Made by a program: the position numbers and the translations under genes. From Comamonadaceae bacterium (GTDB lineage Bacteria; Pseudomonadota; Gammaproteobacteria; Burkholderiales; Burkholderiaceae_C), in assembly GCA_947373185.1 (NCBI GenBank), contig CANBWP010000001.1, positions 62,001 to 126,000 of the forward strand: a stretch of 64,000 nucleotides of DNA, read 5' to 3'. Below, in pieces: positions 16,960-25,887 of the stretch (position 1 is the first letter of the stretch; every line of letters begins with the position of its first letter). Below the pieces are notes generated by a model. It worked only from the letters and a program-made list of their open reading frames with translations. It made no database searches and had not been told where the DNA came from.

Positions 16960-17988
16960 TCAAAAACATTCATTCAACTCTTCCAGACTACGGGGTCTGC
17001 AAGACGCTTCTGTCAGGGTCAGGGCTTTGAGGCTGGCTTGAAGCCAATCGGGGTCAAGGCCTTCTCCAATGCACACAATGCGGCCGCGCGCATCGGCGTC
17101 GGGCCAAGCTTGTAAAAACGTGGGGGAGTGAAACACTTTGCCCACGCCTTGAATCAGCACAAAGGGTTTGGCATCGTTGACGGTCAGCAAAGCCTTGCAC
17201 CTGAGCAACTGGTTGCCAAACTTGAGTGTGAGCAAATGCCACCAGGCTGCAATGCCCACCCAGGTAGGGCTGATGTCTGTGAAGACGCTCCAGCTGCCAA
17301 TGTCGGCGCCGTGAGGGCTGCGCAACAACTGCGCATGCTGGCCGTGTTCATTCAAAGCTTGCGGCAATAATTTGAAGCTGTGGTGGTGCAGGTCATTTGT
17401 AAAAATACCTTCTGCTGCACTGCCCGAGACGGACTCTGTGATTTGGGCATAAGGGTTGAGCTGCTGCAATTGCTGCTGAAGTGCCTGCACATGGTGTGGT
17501 TGCGCCATGTCGGTTTTGGTCAGCACCAAGTGCTCAGCCACGCTGGCTTGTTTGCGCGATTCAAGGTGATTTTGGAGTTGCTGCAAGCCCTGCACGGCAT
17601 CGACGGTGGCAATGACTTGCCCCAAACGAAAGTGCTGCATGAGGGACTTGTCGCCAAGCAGGGCATGCATGACGGGCAGGGGGTCGGCGAGGCCCGTGGT
17701 TTCAATCACGACGCGCCGCAGAGGGGGGCGCCCCATGCGAAGCGCCAGGTCCTTGATTGCCAAAAGTGTTTCGCGCAATGAGTGCGTGACAGTGCAGCAA
17801 AGGCAGCCGTTGTCCAGCAAATAAACGTCTTCGGAAAGTTCTTGGTATTGAAGTTGATCGAGCCCGATGGCGCCAAACTCATTGACGATGACAGCCGTGT
17901 CTTGACCTGCTTCGAGTCGAAGGAATGCGTTGAGGAGCGTGGTTTTGCCACTTCCTAGAAATCCCGTGAGCAGATCAAAAACAATCAT
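16960..17988 (-). CDS. CobW/COG0523-family metallochaperone GTPase
   Basis: 342-residue G3E-family GTPase. P-loop TGFLGSGKTTLLN, the metal-binding CxCC motif in NGCLCCTV, ETTGLADP (Walker B region) and TKTD (base recognition, NKxD equivalent) are present, followed by a C-terminal CobW domain and a histidine pair DLHHHSF. Such proteins insert Zn, Co or Fe into partner metalloenzymes. Being first in the operon with a metal-dependent amidohydrolase suggests it services that enzyme. The latter role is inference. Confidence 0.92.
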   Translation of the reverse strand: MIVFDLLTGFLGSGKTTLLNAFLRLEAGQDTAVIVNEFGAIGLDQLQYQELSEDVYLLDNGCLCCTVTHSLRETLLAIKDLALRMGRPPLRRVVIETTGLADPLPVMHALLGDKSLMQHFRLGQVIATVDAVQGLQQLQNHLESRKQASVAEHLVLTKTDMAQPHHVQALQQQLQQLNPYAQITESVSGSAAEGIFTNDLHHHSFKLLPQALNEHGQHAQLLRSPHGADIGSWSVFTDISPTWVGIAAWWHLLTLKFGNQLLRCKALLTVNDAKPFVLIQGVGKVFHSPTFLQAWPDADARGRIVCIGEGLDPDWLQASLKALTLTEASCRPRSLEELNECF

Positions 17989-18046
17989 TCTTGAGGGCTG
18001 GGTCCGTGTTAATTCAGGCTTGGAACGATTTCATTAGATCATATTT

Positions 18047-18061
18047 TTACGCCTAGCGTAA
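18047..18061. promoter_or_regulatory. Perfect 6-3-6 inverted repeat in divergent promoter region
   Basis: TTACGCCTAGCGTAA is a perfect inverted repeat (TTACGC, CTA, GCGTAA) between the GTPase operon start (17988, minus) and the IclR gene (18173, plus). Its place and symmetry suit an operator for the adjacent IclR-type regulator or a factor controlling the divergent operon. No experimental consensus for this regulator is known to me. Confidence 0.5.
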
Positions 18062-18110
18062 TTTTATTTCGCCTGATGTGCCTATCTTTGGATCACAATA
18101 CATGCCAAAT

Positions 18111-18170
18111 CGAGACACATCGAGACACATCGAGTTCCATCGAGACACTACGAGACACTACGAGATCACA
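18111..18170 (+). repeat. Six tandem 10-bp direct repeats upstream of an IclR gene
   Basis: Six consecutive 10-mers begin with CGAG: CGAGACACAT twice, CGAGTTCCAT, CGAGACACTA twice and CGAGATCACA. They end 2 nt before the IclR start codon. A 10-bp period puts each copy on the same DNA face, as in a multi-copy operator, and repeat-number change could also alter the 5' leader. No Shine-Dalgarno sequence is visible in this block. Confidence 0.85.
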
Positions 18171-18172
18171 GC

Positions 18173-19036
18173 ATGCCCACTCCGACCGTGAAGCTTTCCG
18201 CTGCCAAAGTCAAAGCCCGTCCAGCGTCGCCAGGAAAAGACGAGGGACGCAAGACCAATTCGGTCGAGGCGGTCAAGGTGGCCATGCGCTTGCTCAACGA
18301 GATGGCACTGGCCAGGCGCGCCATGCGCATTACCGAGTTGGCCGATTTGATGGGCGAAACCAAGCCTCGCATTCACCGTCACTTGGCCACCCTCAAAGAG
18401 ATGGGCATGGTGGAGCAAGAGCACTCCACCGAGCGGTATCGCCTAGGCTGGCGTTTGTTTCAATTGGGAGAGGCCGCCGGGGCGCAATTTGATTTGCGTT
18501 ACAGAGCTGAGCCTTATTTGGTCAAGCTGCGCGATGAATTGCGGCAGACCGCTGTGTTGGCCATTCCCATCAATGGCCAACCCATGGTGATTGCCACTTC
18601 TGACAATATTTACGCTCGCATTTGCATCTCGGTCAAGCCTGGCAACAGGCCTTTGCCCCATTGCTCTGCCTTTGGCCGAATGATGCTGGCCTATGCACCC
18701 GAGCCGGTGCAGCGCAGCCTGCTGGCGGAGTCTTTGGTGGCTGAAACCGATCAATCCCTGATTGATCCCCAAACTGTGTTGGACCGACTCCCTTTGATTC
18801 GCGCGCGTTTTTATGATTACGCGGCAGGCGAAATGTTGCTCGGTATCAACACCATTGCGGTGCCTATTTTCAGAGACGACGACGTCTTGGCAGGTGCCCT
18901 TGGCATCGTGGGCTCGATCCAAGAAATTCCAGATCCTCCGCCTGCCGCTCAAATTGATTTGCTGCGCCAATATGCCGATGAACTCTCGGTGCAACTCAAA
19001 AGCAATGCGTATCGCAAGATCCGCCCCGCGCCATGA
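18173..19036 (+). CDS. IclR-family transcriptional regulator, cluster A
   Basis: 287 residues: a basic N-terminal tail, a winged HTH (LNEMALARRAMRITELADLM then KPRIHRHLATLKEMGMV) and an IclR effector domain (VLAIPINGQPMVIATSDN, HCSAFGRMMLAYAP, and IAVPIFRDDDVLAGALGIVG). It faces the GTPase/amidohydrolase/importer operon and probably controls it in response to the imported compound. ATG 18173 lacks a clear ribosome site because the tandem repeats occupy that position, so a downstream start is possible. Confidence 0.92.
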   Translation: MPTPTVKLSAAKVKARPASPGKDEGRKTNSVEAVKVAMRLLNEMALARRAMRITELADLMGETKPRIHRHLATLKEMGMVEQEHSTERYRLGWRLFQLGEAAGAQFDLRYRAEPYLVKLRDELRQTAVLAIPINGQPMVIATSDNIYARICISVKPGNRPLPHCSAFGRMMLAYAPEPVQRSLLAESLVAETDQSLIDPQTVLDRLPLIRARFYDYAAGEMLLGINTIAVPIFRDDDVLAGALGIVGSIQEIPDPPPAAQIDLLRQYADELSVQLKSNAYRKIRPAP

Positions 19037-19434
19037 GCGAGCCGGTCGACAAAGTGCTGGACGTTGCGACGCTTCAAGCCTTATGTACAGCCAAACCCGA
19101 TGCGTGCACTTGCGCCCTCAAGCATTGCCACGGCTGGGAAAGTGTGAGTGAAGATCGCTGGCCTGCAGCCAGCATGCAGCTCAAAGGCAGCTTGCGAGAG
19201 ACCCTGCCAGAGGGGCAAATGGAAGCCAGTTTTGAAGAGTTTCACCCCGAAGGGACTCGCTATGACTCGCCCCTGGCCCCCATTGCCCCGCCGTTCTTCC
19301 CTTACAACCGCTGTGATGCATTTGCCTGCAAGAAGTGCGGTTGCGGTGTGCTCAAGTACACCGAATACGGGGGCTATTACGTCGACCACCGGGTCCGACT
19401 GATAGACCCCGATCTCGTGACCACCGTGTCATAA
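19033..19434 (+). CDS. Cysteine-rich protein of unknown function
   Basis: 133 residues, overlapping the IclR gene by 4 nt and so translationally coupled to it. The N-terminal half has C..C.C....C (LCTAKPDACTCALKHC). The C-terminal half has CDAFACKKCGCGVLKYTEYG followed by a Tyr-rich GGYYVDHRVRLI. The seven or so cysteines suggest Zn or Fe-S binding. No signal peptide or membrane segment. Family not recognised; co-expression with the regulator suggests an accessory or sensing role. Confidence 0.75.
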   Translation: MSEPVDKVLDVATLQALCTAKPDACTCALKHCHGWESVSEDRWPAASMQLKGSLRETLPEGQMEASFEEFHPEGTRYDSPLAPIAPPFFPYNRCDAFACKKCGCGVLKYTEYGGYYVDHRVRLIDPDLVTTVS

Positions 19435-19513
19435 AGAGCTGTCTGTGCGTCATGTCTTCTTTGCGCGGCACTTTTGACTTAACTTCGCAGCCCAAAAAAC
19501 GAGCACCGAAGTT

Positions 19514-20275
19514 TCACACCCCCTGAGGGCTGGCGTGCGCACCACCCAAGAACAATCGTTCCATGTGGGGGTCATTCAAAATGTCGGACGCTGGTTTGTG
19601 CAACACCAAGCGGCCCGATTCCAAAGCGATGGCATCGTCTGAATAAGCCAAAGCGCTCTTCACGTTTTGTTCCACCATGAGCACCGTGGTGCCTTGTGCG
19701 GCCAGTTTGTGCAGCAACTTGAAGACATCCAGCACCACCATGGGCGAGAGACCGATCGACGGTTCGTCAATCAGCAAAACCTGCGGACGCAGCAGCAGGG
19801 CACGCCCAATTTCCAATTGTTTTTGCTCGCCACCCGAGAGTGACGCCGCACGTGAATTCAAGCGCTCTTTTACACGGGGGAAAAATTCCAGCACTTCAGG
19901 AATGCGCTCATGCGTGGTTTTCATGCCCAGCGTGATGCCGCCCAACTCGAGGTTCTCGTACACCGTCAGTTGGCCAAATAAATTGCGACCCTGCGGCACA
20001 AAGGCAATGCCTTTGGCCAACAGGTCTTTTTGGCTGGCGCCGTTGATGTTCTCGCCGTTTAAAAGAATGTCGCCTTGTCGGGGGGTGAGCAAACCAAACA
20101 GTGTTTTGAGGACGGTTGATTTGCCCGCGCCATTGGGGCCAATCAACAAGGTGATGGCGCCTCGACGGGCTTTGAAGCTCAGGTTGTTCAGGATCATGAA
20201 GTCCTTGTATCCCGAGACCACGTCCTTGAATTCAATGCAGGCGTCAGCGCTGTTGATGTCGTTGCTTGTTGTCAT
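19514..20275 (-). CDS. livF: Liv-type ABC transporter ATPase (LivF type), cluster B
   Basis: 253-residue ABC ATPase with Walker A GPNGAGKSTVLK, signature SLSGGEQKQLEIGRALL, Walker B VLLIDEPSIGLSP and the H-loop region MVEQN. Clearly distinct from the cluster A copy, so not a recent tandem duplication. Its start lies 2 nt before the LivG stop on the minus strand. It powers the second importer and ends the operon, convergent with the Cys-rich gene. Confidence 0.94.
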   Translation of the reverse strand: MTTSNDINSADACIEFKDVVSGYKDFMILNNLSFKARRGAITLLIGPNGAGKSTVLKTLFGLLTPRQGDILLNGENINGASQKDLLAKGIAFVPQGRNLFGQLTVYENLELGGITLGMKTTHERIPEVLEFFPRVKERLNSRAASLSGGEQKQLEIGRALLLRPQVLLIDEPSIGLSPMVVLDVFKLLHKLAAQGTTVLMVEQNVKSALAYSDDAIALESGRLVLHKPASDILNDPHMERLFLGGAHASPQGV

Positions 20276-20277
20276 GT

Positions 20278-21024
20278 TCAGCTTCCCAAGTAGGCGTCGA
20301 GCACCTGTTTGTTGGCACGAATTTCTTCAGGGGTACCAATGGCCATCACTTTGCCTTCCACCATCACCATGATGCGGTGACACAGGCCCATGACGAAGTC
20401 CATGTTGTGTTCAATGACCACGAAAGAGCCCTTTCGGGTTTGATTCAGTTCACGCAGCAGTGTGCTGATGCCGCCTACCAAGGAAGGGTTGACACCGGCG
20501 CACGGTTCGTCCAACAGCACCAGGTCGGGCTCGCTCATGAACGCCATGGCAATGTCGACCAGCTTTTGTTGGCCGTAGCTCAGCTCTCCGGCTTTCTTGT
20601 GGGCCACGTGCGAAATGCGAAACTGCTCAATCAAGGCATCAGCTTTCTCGCCCAGGTTGGAATCACTGGGGGCAAACATGCGGCTGAACATGCTGCCTTG
20701 GTGCTCTTGGGCCGCCACAATCAAGTTGTCACGTACCGTCATCTTGCCAAACACTTGCAGCGTCTGAAAGGTACGACCAACGCCTCGGCGGTTCAATTCC
20801 AATGGCCCCAACTCGGTCACATCTTCTCCTTTGAGGTCAATGCGGCCTTCATCGGGTGTGATTTGTCCCAGCATGCTGTTGAACAGCGTGGTTTTGCCCG
20901 AGCCATTGGGCCCAATCACGCCAAAGATTTCGCCAGGGCGAACTTCAAAGGAAACACCGCCGACAGCCTGAATGGCGCCATAGGCTTTTTTCAAGTTGTG
21001 AACTTGCAAGACGGGCGCGCTCAT
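20278..21024 (-). CDS. livG: Liv-type ABC transporter ATPase (LivG type), cluster B
   Basis: 248-residue LivG-type ATPase. Walker A GPNGSGKTTLFNSML, the Q-loop region GVGRTFQTLQVFGKM, signature ELSYGQQKLVDIAMAFM and Walker B LVLLDEPCAGVNP are intact. It overlaps the LivM stop by 4 nt (ATGA). Partner of the LivF-type ATPase downstream. Confidence 0.94.
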   Translation of the reverse strand: MSAPVLQVHNLKKAYGAIQAVGGVSFEVRPGEIFGVIGPNGSGKTTLFNSMLGQITPDEGRIDLKGEDVTELGPLELNRRGVGRTFQTLQVFGKMTVRDNLIVAAQEHQGSMFSRMFAPSDSNLGEKADALIEQFRISHVAHKKAGELSYGQQKLVDIAMAFMSEPDLVLLDEPCAGVNPSLVGGISTLLRELNQTRKGSFVVIEHNMDFVMGLCHRIMVMVEGKVMAIGTPEEIRANKQVLDAYLGS

Positions 21025-22013
21025 ACGGCACCTCCTTTTTGTGCAGGCTGTGCAGACAAACGGCGCGCTTCAGATTCTTGGCGAGACTGGCGGCGTGCGC
21101 GAATCCGATCTGGCAAGCTGAACAACCCATCGGGCAACCAAATCATGAGCAAGACCACGGCCGTGCCAAACACGAACAAATACCAGGCTTGTGCAAAGCG
21201 CAGCCATTCTGGCAAGACCACCCCCACGGCAGAACCCAAGACAGGGCCGAGGAAGTAACCTGGGCCGCCCACCACCACCATCAGATACATCATGATGGAG
21301 GCGCCCACTGTAAACAGCGCCGGGTCAATGAAGCCCACTTGGGCGGCGTACAAGCCGCCGGCAATGCCCGCAAATGCAGCGCCAATGGCAAAGCTCATCA
21401 AGGTGTAGCCCCGGGTGTCGATGCCCAAACTTTCAGCGCGAATGGCATTGTCGCGCAGCGCTGTGAACGCCTTGCCCCAAGGTGAGCGCAACAAGGCGCC
21501 CAAAATGAGGGCCAACACAATCGTGAACACCAAAACCATGCGGTAGTAGGCCAGGTTGCCTTCCAAGCTGATGTCGCCCAAGCTGGGCCGAGCAATGTTG
21601 TTGATGCCAAAGGTGCCGCCTGTCAGCCATTCTTCATTGCGCATCACCAACCATGCAGCGGTGTTGAAACCCAAAGTGGCAAATGCCAGGTAAATGGTCT
21701 GCACGCGCAGGGCTGGAAAGCCCACGATCAAGCCTGTGAAAAAGCACAGAAGCGCACCGGCAGGCAGCGCCAACCAAAAGCTGATGCCGGCCTTCAGGCA
21801 GATGGCCACGGTGTAGGCCCCAATGCCAAAAAAGGCAGCATGCCCCAAAGATTTTTGACCGGCATACCCCACTGTCAAATTCAAGCCCATGGTTGCAATG
21901 ATGAACACCAACCAGGTGGTGAAGATGTGCACGCCGTAGCTTTTGAGATAGGCGGGCACGATGGCCAGCGCAATCAACAGCGCCAAGCCTATGAACAGAT
22001 TGAGCTTCTTCAT
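21021..22013 (-). CDS. livM: Liv-type ABC permease (LivM), cluster B
   Basis: 330-residue membrane permease. About nine hydrophobic segments; LivM motif LNLTVGYAGQKSLGHAAFFG and EAA-like loop SFAIGAAFAGIAGGLYAAQ. The C-terminal cytoplasmic tail is Arg-rich (RIRARRQSRQESEARR). It overlaps both neighbours by 4 nt, so the whole importer is translationally coupled. Confidence 0.94.
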   Translation of the reverse strand: MKKLNLFIGLALLIALAIVPAYLKSYGVHIFTTWLVFIIATMGLNLTVGYAGQKSLGHAAFFGIGAYTVAICLKAGISFWLALPAGALLCFFTGLIVGFPALRVQTIYLAFATLGFNTAAWLVMRNEEWLTGGTFGINNIARPSLGDISLEGNLAYYRMVLVFTIVLALILGALLRSPWGKAFTALRDNAIRAESLGIDTRGYTLMSFAIGAAFAGIAGGLYAAQVGFIDPALFTVGASIMMYLMVVVGGPGYFLGPVLGSAVGVVLPEWLRFAQAWYLFVFGTAVVLLMIWLPDGLFSLPDRIRARRQSRQESEARRLSAQPAQKGGAV

Positions 22014-22885
22014 ACTTTGCGCTCCTCTTTGCGACCCAAGAGGCCTTGTGGTTTGAACAAAATGACCACCATGAAAATCACCAAAGCCACAGCATCTTTG
22101 TAGGCAGAAGAAATGTAGGCCGCTGCCAAGTTTTCACACACTCCCACAATCAAACCGCCCAGCAAGGCACCACGGGTGTTGTTAAAGCCGCCAATGATGG
22201 CCGCGAAGAAAGCCTTGGTGCCCAATGATTCGCCCATGTCAAATTTGGCCAAATAAATGGGGGTGACCAACAACGCGGCAGCAGCTGCCAGCACCGCATT
22301 GATGGCGAAGGTGTAGAAAATCATGCGCGGCACATTGATGCCCAGCACCGAGGCACTTTCCGTGTTTTGTGCCACCGCTTGCATGGCCCGACCGGTGACG
22401 GTTTTGGCCAAGAAAGCCTGCGTGATCAAGACCAAGCCCAGCGCCATGAAGAAGGTGCCAATGTCAGATGCGGAGATGTTCACGCCGGCCCAGTTGTAGA
22501 CCTGGTCAGGAAAAATAGAAGGAAAGGGCTGAGGTTCGGAGCTGTAGCCAGCCCGTACCCCATTGCGCATGGCAATTGACAAACCGATGGTGGCCACCAC
22601 GATGGGCATCATGCCGTATTTAAAAAGTGGGTCCACCAAGCCCCGCTTGAACAACCAGCCTAAAGTCAACACGGACACCACCACACTGATGGCAAAACTG
22701 GCCGAAAGGGCCATGCCGTTGTGCAGCATGATGACCATGATGAACGCTGGCAGCATGACAAATTCGCCTTGGGCGAAATTGATGGTGCCAGAAGCTTGCC
22801 ACAGCAAGGTAAAGCCCAACGCAGCCAGTGCGTAGATGCTGCCTGTGGCCAGTCCACTGAAGAAAAGTTGAAAGAAGTCGGTCAT
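22010..22885 (-). CDS. livH: Liv-type ABC permease (LivH), cluster B
   Basis: 291-residue membrane permease with the LivH core LLWQASGTINFAQGEFVMLP near the N terminus and the IGGFNNTRGALLGGLIVG loop near the C terminus. About eight membrane segments. It lies 7 nt downstream of an amidohydrolase gene, and the order amidohydrolase-LivH-M-G-F suggests the importer and hydrolase act on related substrates. Confidence 0.94.
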   Translation of the reverse strand: MTDFFQLFFSGLATGSIYALAALGFTLLWQASGTINFAQGEFVMLPAFIMVIMLHNGMALSASFAISVVVSVLTLGWLFKRGLVDPLFKYGMMPIVVATIGLSIAMRNGVRAGYSSEPQPFPSIFPDQVYNWAGVNISASDIGTFFMALGLVLITQAFLAKTVTGRAMQAVAQNTESASVLGINVPRMIFYTFAINAVLAAAAALLVTPIYLAKFDMGESLGTKAFFAAIIGGFNNTRGALLGGLIVGVCENLAAAYISSAYKDAVALVIFMVVILFKPQGLLGRKEERKV

Positions 22886-22892
22886 CGTTTGT

Positions 22893-23714
22893 TCACCATC
22901 CTAAAATTTTGGCGGGGGTGTCCCACATCATGGCTTGCAGTTGCGCGGGTGTGAACCAGCGCTCCGTCAACTTGAGCAAGGTGCCGTAATCAAGGCGGTA
23001 CGCCCCCCTGAGGTACGGCCAATCCGAAGCCCAGATGCAACGTTCAGGCCCAAATGCTTGAAACACTTTCAGGGTGTGCGCGTGCGCGTCATCAAAGGGA
23101 AAACCTGTTTCAGAAAACTTGGCATAACCCGAAATTTTGATCACCCCCAAGCCACTGTCGGCGAGTTTCCAAAGAGCTTGCAAGCCGGGTGCGTTGGGGC
23201 CATCGGCCAACTGAGGTCGGCCGCAATGGTCAATCATGGTTTTCACGCCAATGCGCTCAATGCGAGGCCAAAGTGCTTCCAATTGATTGGCCGACACTTG
23301 AAACTGCGCCCACATGTCGAGGTCTCGCAGATGAACCAGCAGGGGGTCAATGTCGGCGTAATGGTCCAAGCCATGCAAAGACGTATTGAAGGCAATGCCC
23401 ACAATGCCTTGGGCTTTGAAATCTTTCAGGCCTTGCAGGCCAATGTCAGCTGGCACCACGGCGATGCCTTTGAAGCGGCCTTCGCCTCGCGCAATGGCAT
23501 CGAGCAAGCATCGGTTGTCCAGGCCATAGCCTGAATTCGGGCCCACCAGCAAAGCATGCTTCACGCCATAGGCGTCCATCACGTGCTTGTAGTAATCGGC
23601 TGAGCCAATTTCTTGGCCTTGGGGGTGATAGGGCACTTCAGCGGGATAAGGAAAGTGCTGTGGATCGAGGACGTGGCAGTGTCCATCGATCTTGGGCCGA
23701 TCGAAGATGTTCAT
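22893..23714 (-). CDS. Amidohydrolase family 2 protein, cluster B
   Basis: 273-residue TIM-barrel hydrolase/decarboxylase. Metal motif KIDGHCHVLDP at the N terminus, MIDHCGRPQ in the middle and WASDWPYLRG near the C terminus match the amidohydrolase-2 family and resemble the cluster A relative. Start 23714 (MNIFDRP) is chosen since an upstream extension overlaps the shikimate-dehydrogenase gene and is not family-like. It could open a pyrone/lactone or act on a dicarboxylate; substrate unknown. Confidence 0.85.
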   Translation of the reverse strand: MNIFDRPKIDGHCHVLDPQHFPYPAEVPYHPQGQEIGSADYYKHVMDAYGVKHALLVGPNSGYGLDNRCLLDAIARGEGRFKGIAVVPADIGLQGLKDFKAQGIVGIAFNTSLHGLDHYADIDPLLVHLRDLDMWAQFQVSANQLEALWPRIERIGVKTMIDHCGRPQLADGPNAPGLQALWKLADSGLGVIKISGYAKFSETGFPFDDAHAHTLKVFQAFGPERCIWASDWPYLRGAYRLDYGTLLKLTERWFTPAQLQAMMWDTPAKILGW

Positions 23715-23727
23715 CAGAGAGCCTGAC

Positions 23728-24567
23728 TTAAAAAGTAGCTTGCACCACGGCGCGCAGTTCGGCCGTGACTTGCGGCCTGACGCCAAACCAAGCTTCAAAC
23801 GCGGGCACCGCTTGGTTGAGCAACATCCCCAAACCATTGACAGTCACGTGGCCACGCTGGCGAGCCACTGCAAGCAGTGGTGTTTCAAGCGGAATGTAAA
23901 TGGCATCAGAGACCATGGCACCAAGGGGCAGCGCATCTAATTTCACATCGAGTGCAGGCTGGCCATGCATGCCTTGGGTGGTGGTGTTCACCAAGAGTTT
24001 CACATCGGCCATCGCGTCGTTGCGTTCAGCCCATGAGACCACTTTCACGCGCGGGCCAAAGGCATCGGCCAAGGCTTGCGCGCGTTCGGGTGTTCGGTTG
24101 GCAATGCGCACTTCGGGCACGCCTTGTTCGAGCAAACCCACCACAATGGCGCGGGCGGCGCCACCAGCGCCCAACACGAGGGCAGGGCCGGCATCGCCGC
24201 GCCATGCGGGGTTGGCATCGCGAAGGCTTTGGATGTAGCCATTGCCGTCGTTGTTGGCACCCAACAAACTGCCATCGGGGCGAACCACGATGGTGTTGAT
24301 GGCTGCGATGTGACGCGCTGCAGGGGTCAGCTCGTCCATCAGTTTCATGGCGTTCACTTTGTGCGGCACCGTCACGTTACAACCTGCAAAACCCAGCGCG
24401 GGCAGGCCGCGAATGGCGGCCTCCAAGTGCTCGGGTTGCACAGGCAATTGCACATAGGCACCCTTCAGGCCGTGCTTGGCAATCCAATGGTTGTGAATGG
24501 CGGGAGACCGTGTGTGGGCCACGGGCCAACCCATGACCCCCGCTAAAACAAATCGCATGTCTGACAT
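23728..24567 (-). CDS. Shikimate/quinate dehydrogenase-like enzyme
   Basis: 279-residue AroE-fold oxidoreductase. The N-terminal GWPVAHTRSPAIHNHW, catalytic Lys in CNVTVPHKVNAM, Asp in LGANNDGNGYIQSL (usually GxNTDxxG) and NADP-binding LGAGGAARAIVVGLLEQG are present. Its place inside a catabolic operon next to a PcaR-type regulator suggests a quinate/shikimate-catabolic or related paralogue rather than the biosynthetic AroE. Start could also be 24558 (MRFVLAG). 14 nt separate it from the downstream amidohydrolase. Confidence 0.88.
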   Translation of the reverse strand: MSDMRFVLAGVMGWPVAHTRSPAIHNHWIAKHGLKGAYVQLPVQPEHLEAAIRGLPALGFAGCNVTVPHKVNAMKLMDELTPAARHIAAINTIVVRPDGSLLGANNDGNGYIQSLRDANPAWRGDAGPALVLGAGGAARAIVVGLLEQGVPEVRIANRTPERAQALADAFGPRVKVVSWAERNDAMADVKLLVNTTTQGMHGQPALDVKLDALPLGAMVSDAIYIPLETPLLAVARQRGHVTVNGLGMLLNQAVPAFEAWFGVRPQVTAELRAVVQATF

Positions 24568-24600
24568 CTTGAATACCGATACAAAGTTAACGCGCTGAGA

Positions 24601-25734
24601 TTACTTCTTGTTCAAAGGTGGCAGCGTTTCTGCCACAACGGTTTTGCCGTTGCGAATTTCAGTGATGAAACTTTCGCGGTCAATGTCACCTTTGTCATCA
24701 AAGCACACATCCATCAAAACACCAGGATATTGTTTGGCAGAGAAGCAGCTGTTGCGAATGGCCGCAGCGGCCGCTTTGCGGTCAACCTTGCCAGACTTTT
24801 CGATGGCCGCCTTCAAGATGTACATGGCGGTGTAGCCTTTGACGCCGTTGTGATCAGACACCGTGTTGAACATGGCTTGGTAACGTTTGCCCCAGGCCTG
24901 CAACTGAGGTGCTTCCACGGTCAATCCCACGTGCGCCACAGCGCCGTTGGCGGCTTCACCTGCCAGTTCAACCACTTTGGCACTGGTCAACACCGTTTCG
25001 CCAATCACAGGCTTGTTCCAACCTTGTTTGCGCAATTCGCGCAACAGGCGTGCAGACTCTTCTTCATTGGTGTAAGCGAACAAAGCATCAGCGCCAGATT
25101 GTTTGGCTTGAATCACGGCGGCAGAGAAATCCACTTGACCTGACTCTGTGGAAATTTCAGTCACGATTTGGGTAGGACCTGTTGCCAGCAATTGCTTGAT
25201 GGTGGACTGACCACCTTTGCCGAAGTCGTTGTTCACGTACAGGACGGCCAGCTTTTTAGATTTGGTTTGGATGTAACGCGCTAATTTGGGGAATGAGACA
25301 CTTTGGCCAAATGCAGTGCGGAAAATCCATGGATTGCCCTGTTGCGTGATGGCGCCTGCTTCACCACCGGTGAAGTTGGGTGTTTCACCGCGCTTGCTTT
25401 CCGTCATGGACACCATGATGGAGCCAGAAAACACGGGACCCATGATGGCAAACACGTCGTTGTCGATGGCTTTTTGGGTGAGGCCTTTGGCCACGCCAGG
25501 GTTGGATTGCGTGTCTTCGGACGTGTAGCTGATTTTGCGACCAGAGATGCCGCCTGCGGCATTGATTTCTTTGATGGCCATCTCAACGCCTTGCTTGAAC
25601 ATCACGCCGGATGTGGTGCCAGGTCCAGACATCTCAACGATGTTGGCAATCTTGATATCTTGCGCTTGGGCCACAGCTGCGCCAGCGGTGATGACCGTGG
25701 CCAACGCAATGCGAGTCAGTTTCTGAATAGACAT
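24601..25734 (-). CDS. Liv-type ABC substrate-binding protein, cluster B
   Basis: About 377-residue periplasmic binding protein. Signal peptide from MSIQKLTRIALATVITAGAA ends near AQAQD. Mature motifs IKIANIVEMSGPGTTSG and VEMAIKEINAAGGISGRKI are LivJ/K-like. Start 25734 carries a GGAAAT ribosome site; the longer frame from 25773 lacks a typical signal sequence. It leads the operon with the shikimate-dehydrogenase-like gene, amidohydrolase and LivHMGF, opposite the PcaR-type regulator. Confidence 0.94.
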   Translation of the reverse strand: MSIQKLTRIALATVITAGAAVAQAQDIKIANIVEMSGPGTTSGVMFKQGVEMAIKEINAAGGISGRKISYTSEDTQSNPGVAKGLTQKAIDNDVFAIMGPVFSGSIMVSMTESKRGETPNFTGGEAGAITQQGNPWIFRTAFGQSVSFPKLARYIQTKSKKLAVLYVNNDFGKGGQSTIKQLLATGPTQIVTEISTESGQVDFSAAVIQAKQSGADALFAYTNEEESARLLRELRKQGWNKPVIGETVLTSAKVVELAGEAANGAVAHVGLTVEAPQLQAWGKRYQAMFNTVSDHNGVKGYTAMYILKAAIEKSGKVDRKAAAAAIRNSCFSAKQYPGVLMDVCFDDKGDIDRESFITEIRNGKTVVAETLPPLNKK

Positions 25735-25887
25735 AATTTCATTTCCTTGAGTCTGAAAGACCAGGCCTTGCAAAACGACCTAGCGCTGAGTGAACACACC
25801 TTTGCGGGCCTTGGCCAACAATTTGCGTGAGCAGTTGAAGAATGTACCCAGTGGAGGAACATCGGGTCCATTTTTAAGGCTTGTTTT

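Noticed and set aside
18111-18170. CRISPR array
   Set aside because: Units are only 10 bp and contiguous, with no unique spacers and no cas genes.
20266-21258. 330-codon plus-strand open frame opposite livG and livM of cluster B
   Set aside because: Spans two overlapping real genes in antisense and has no coding signature.
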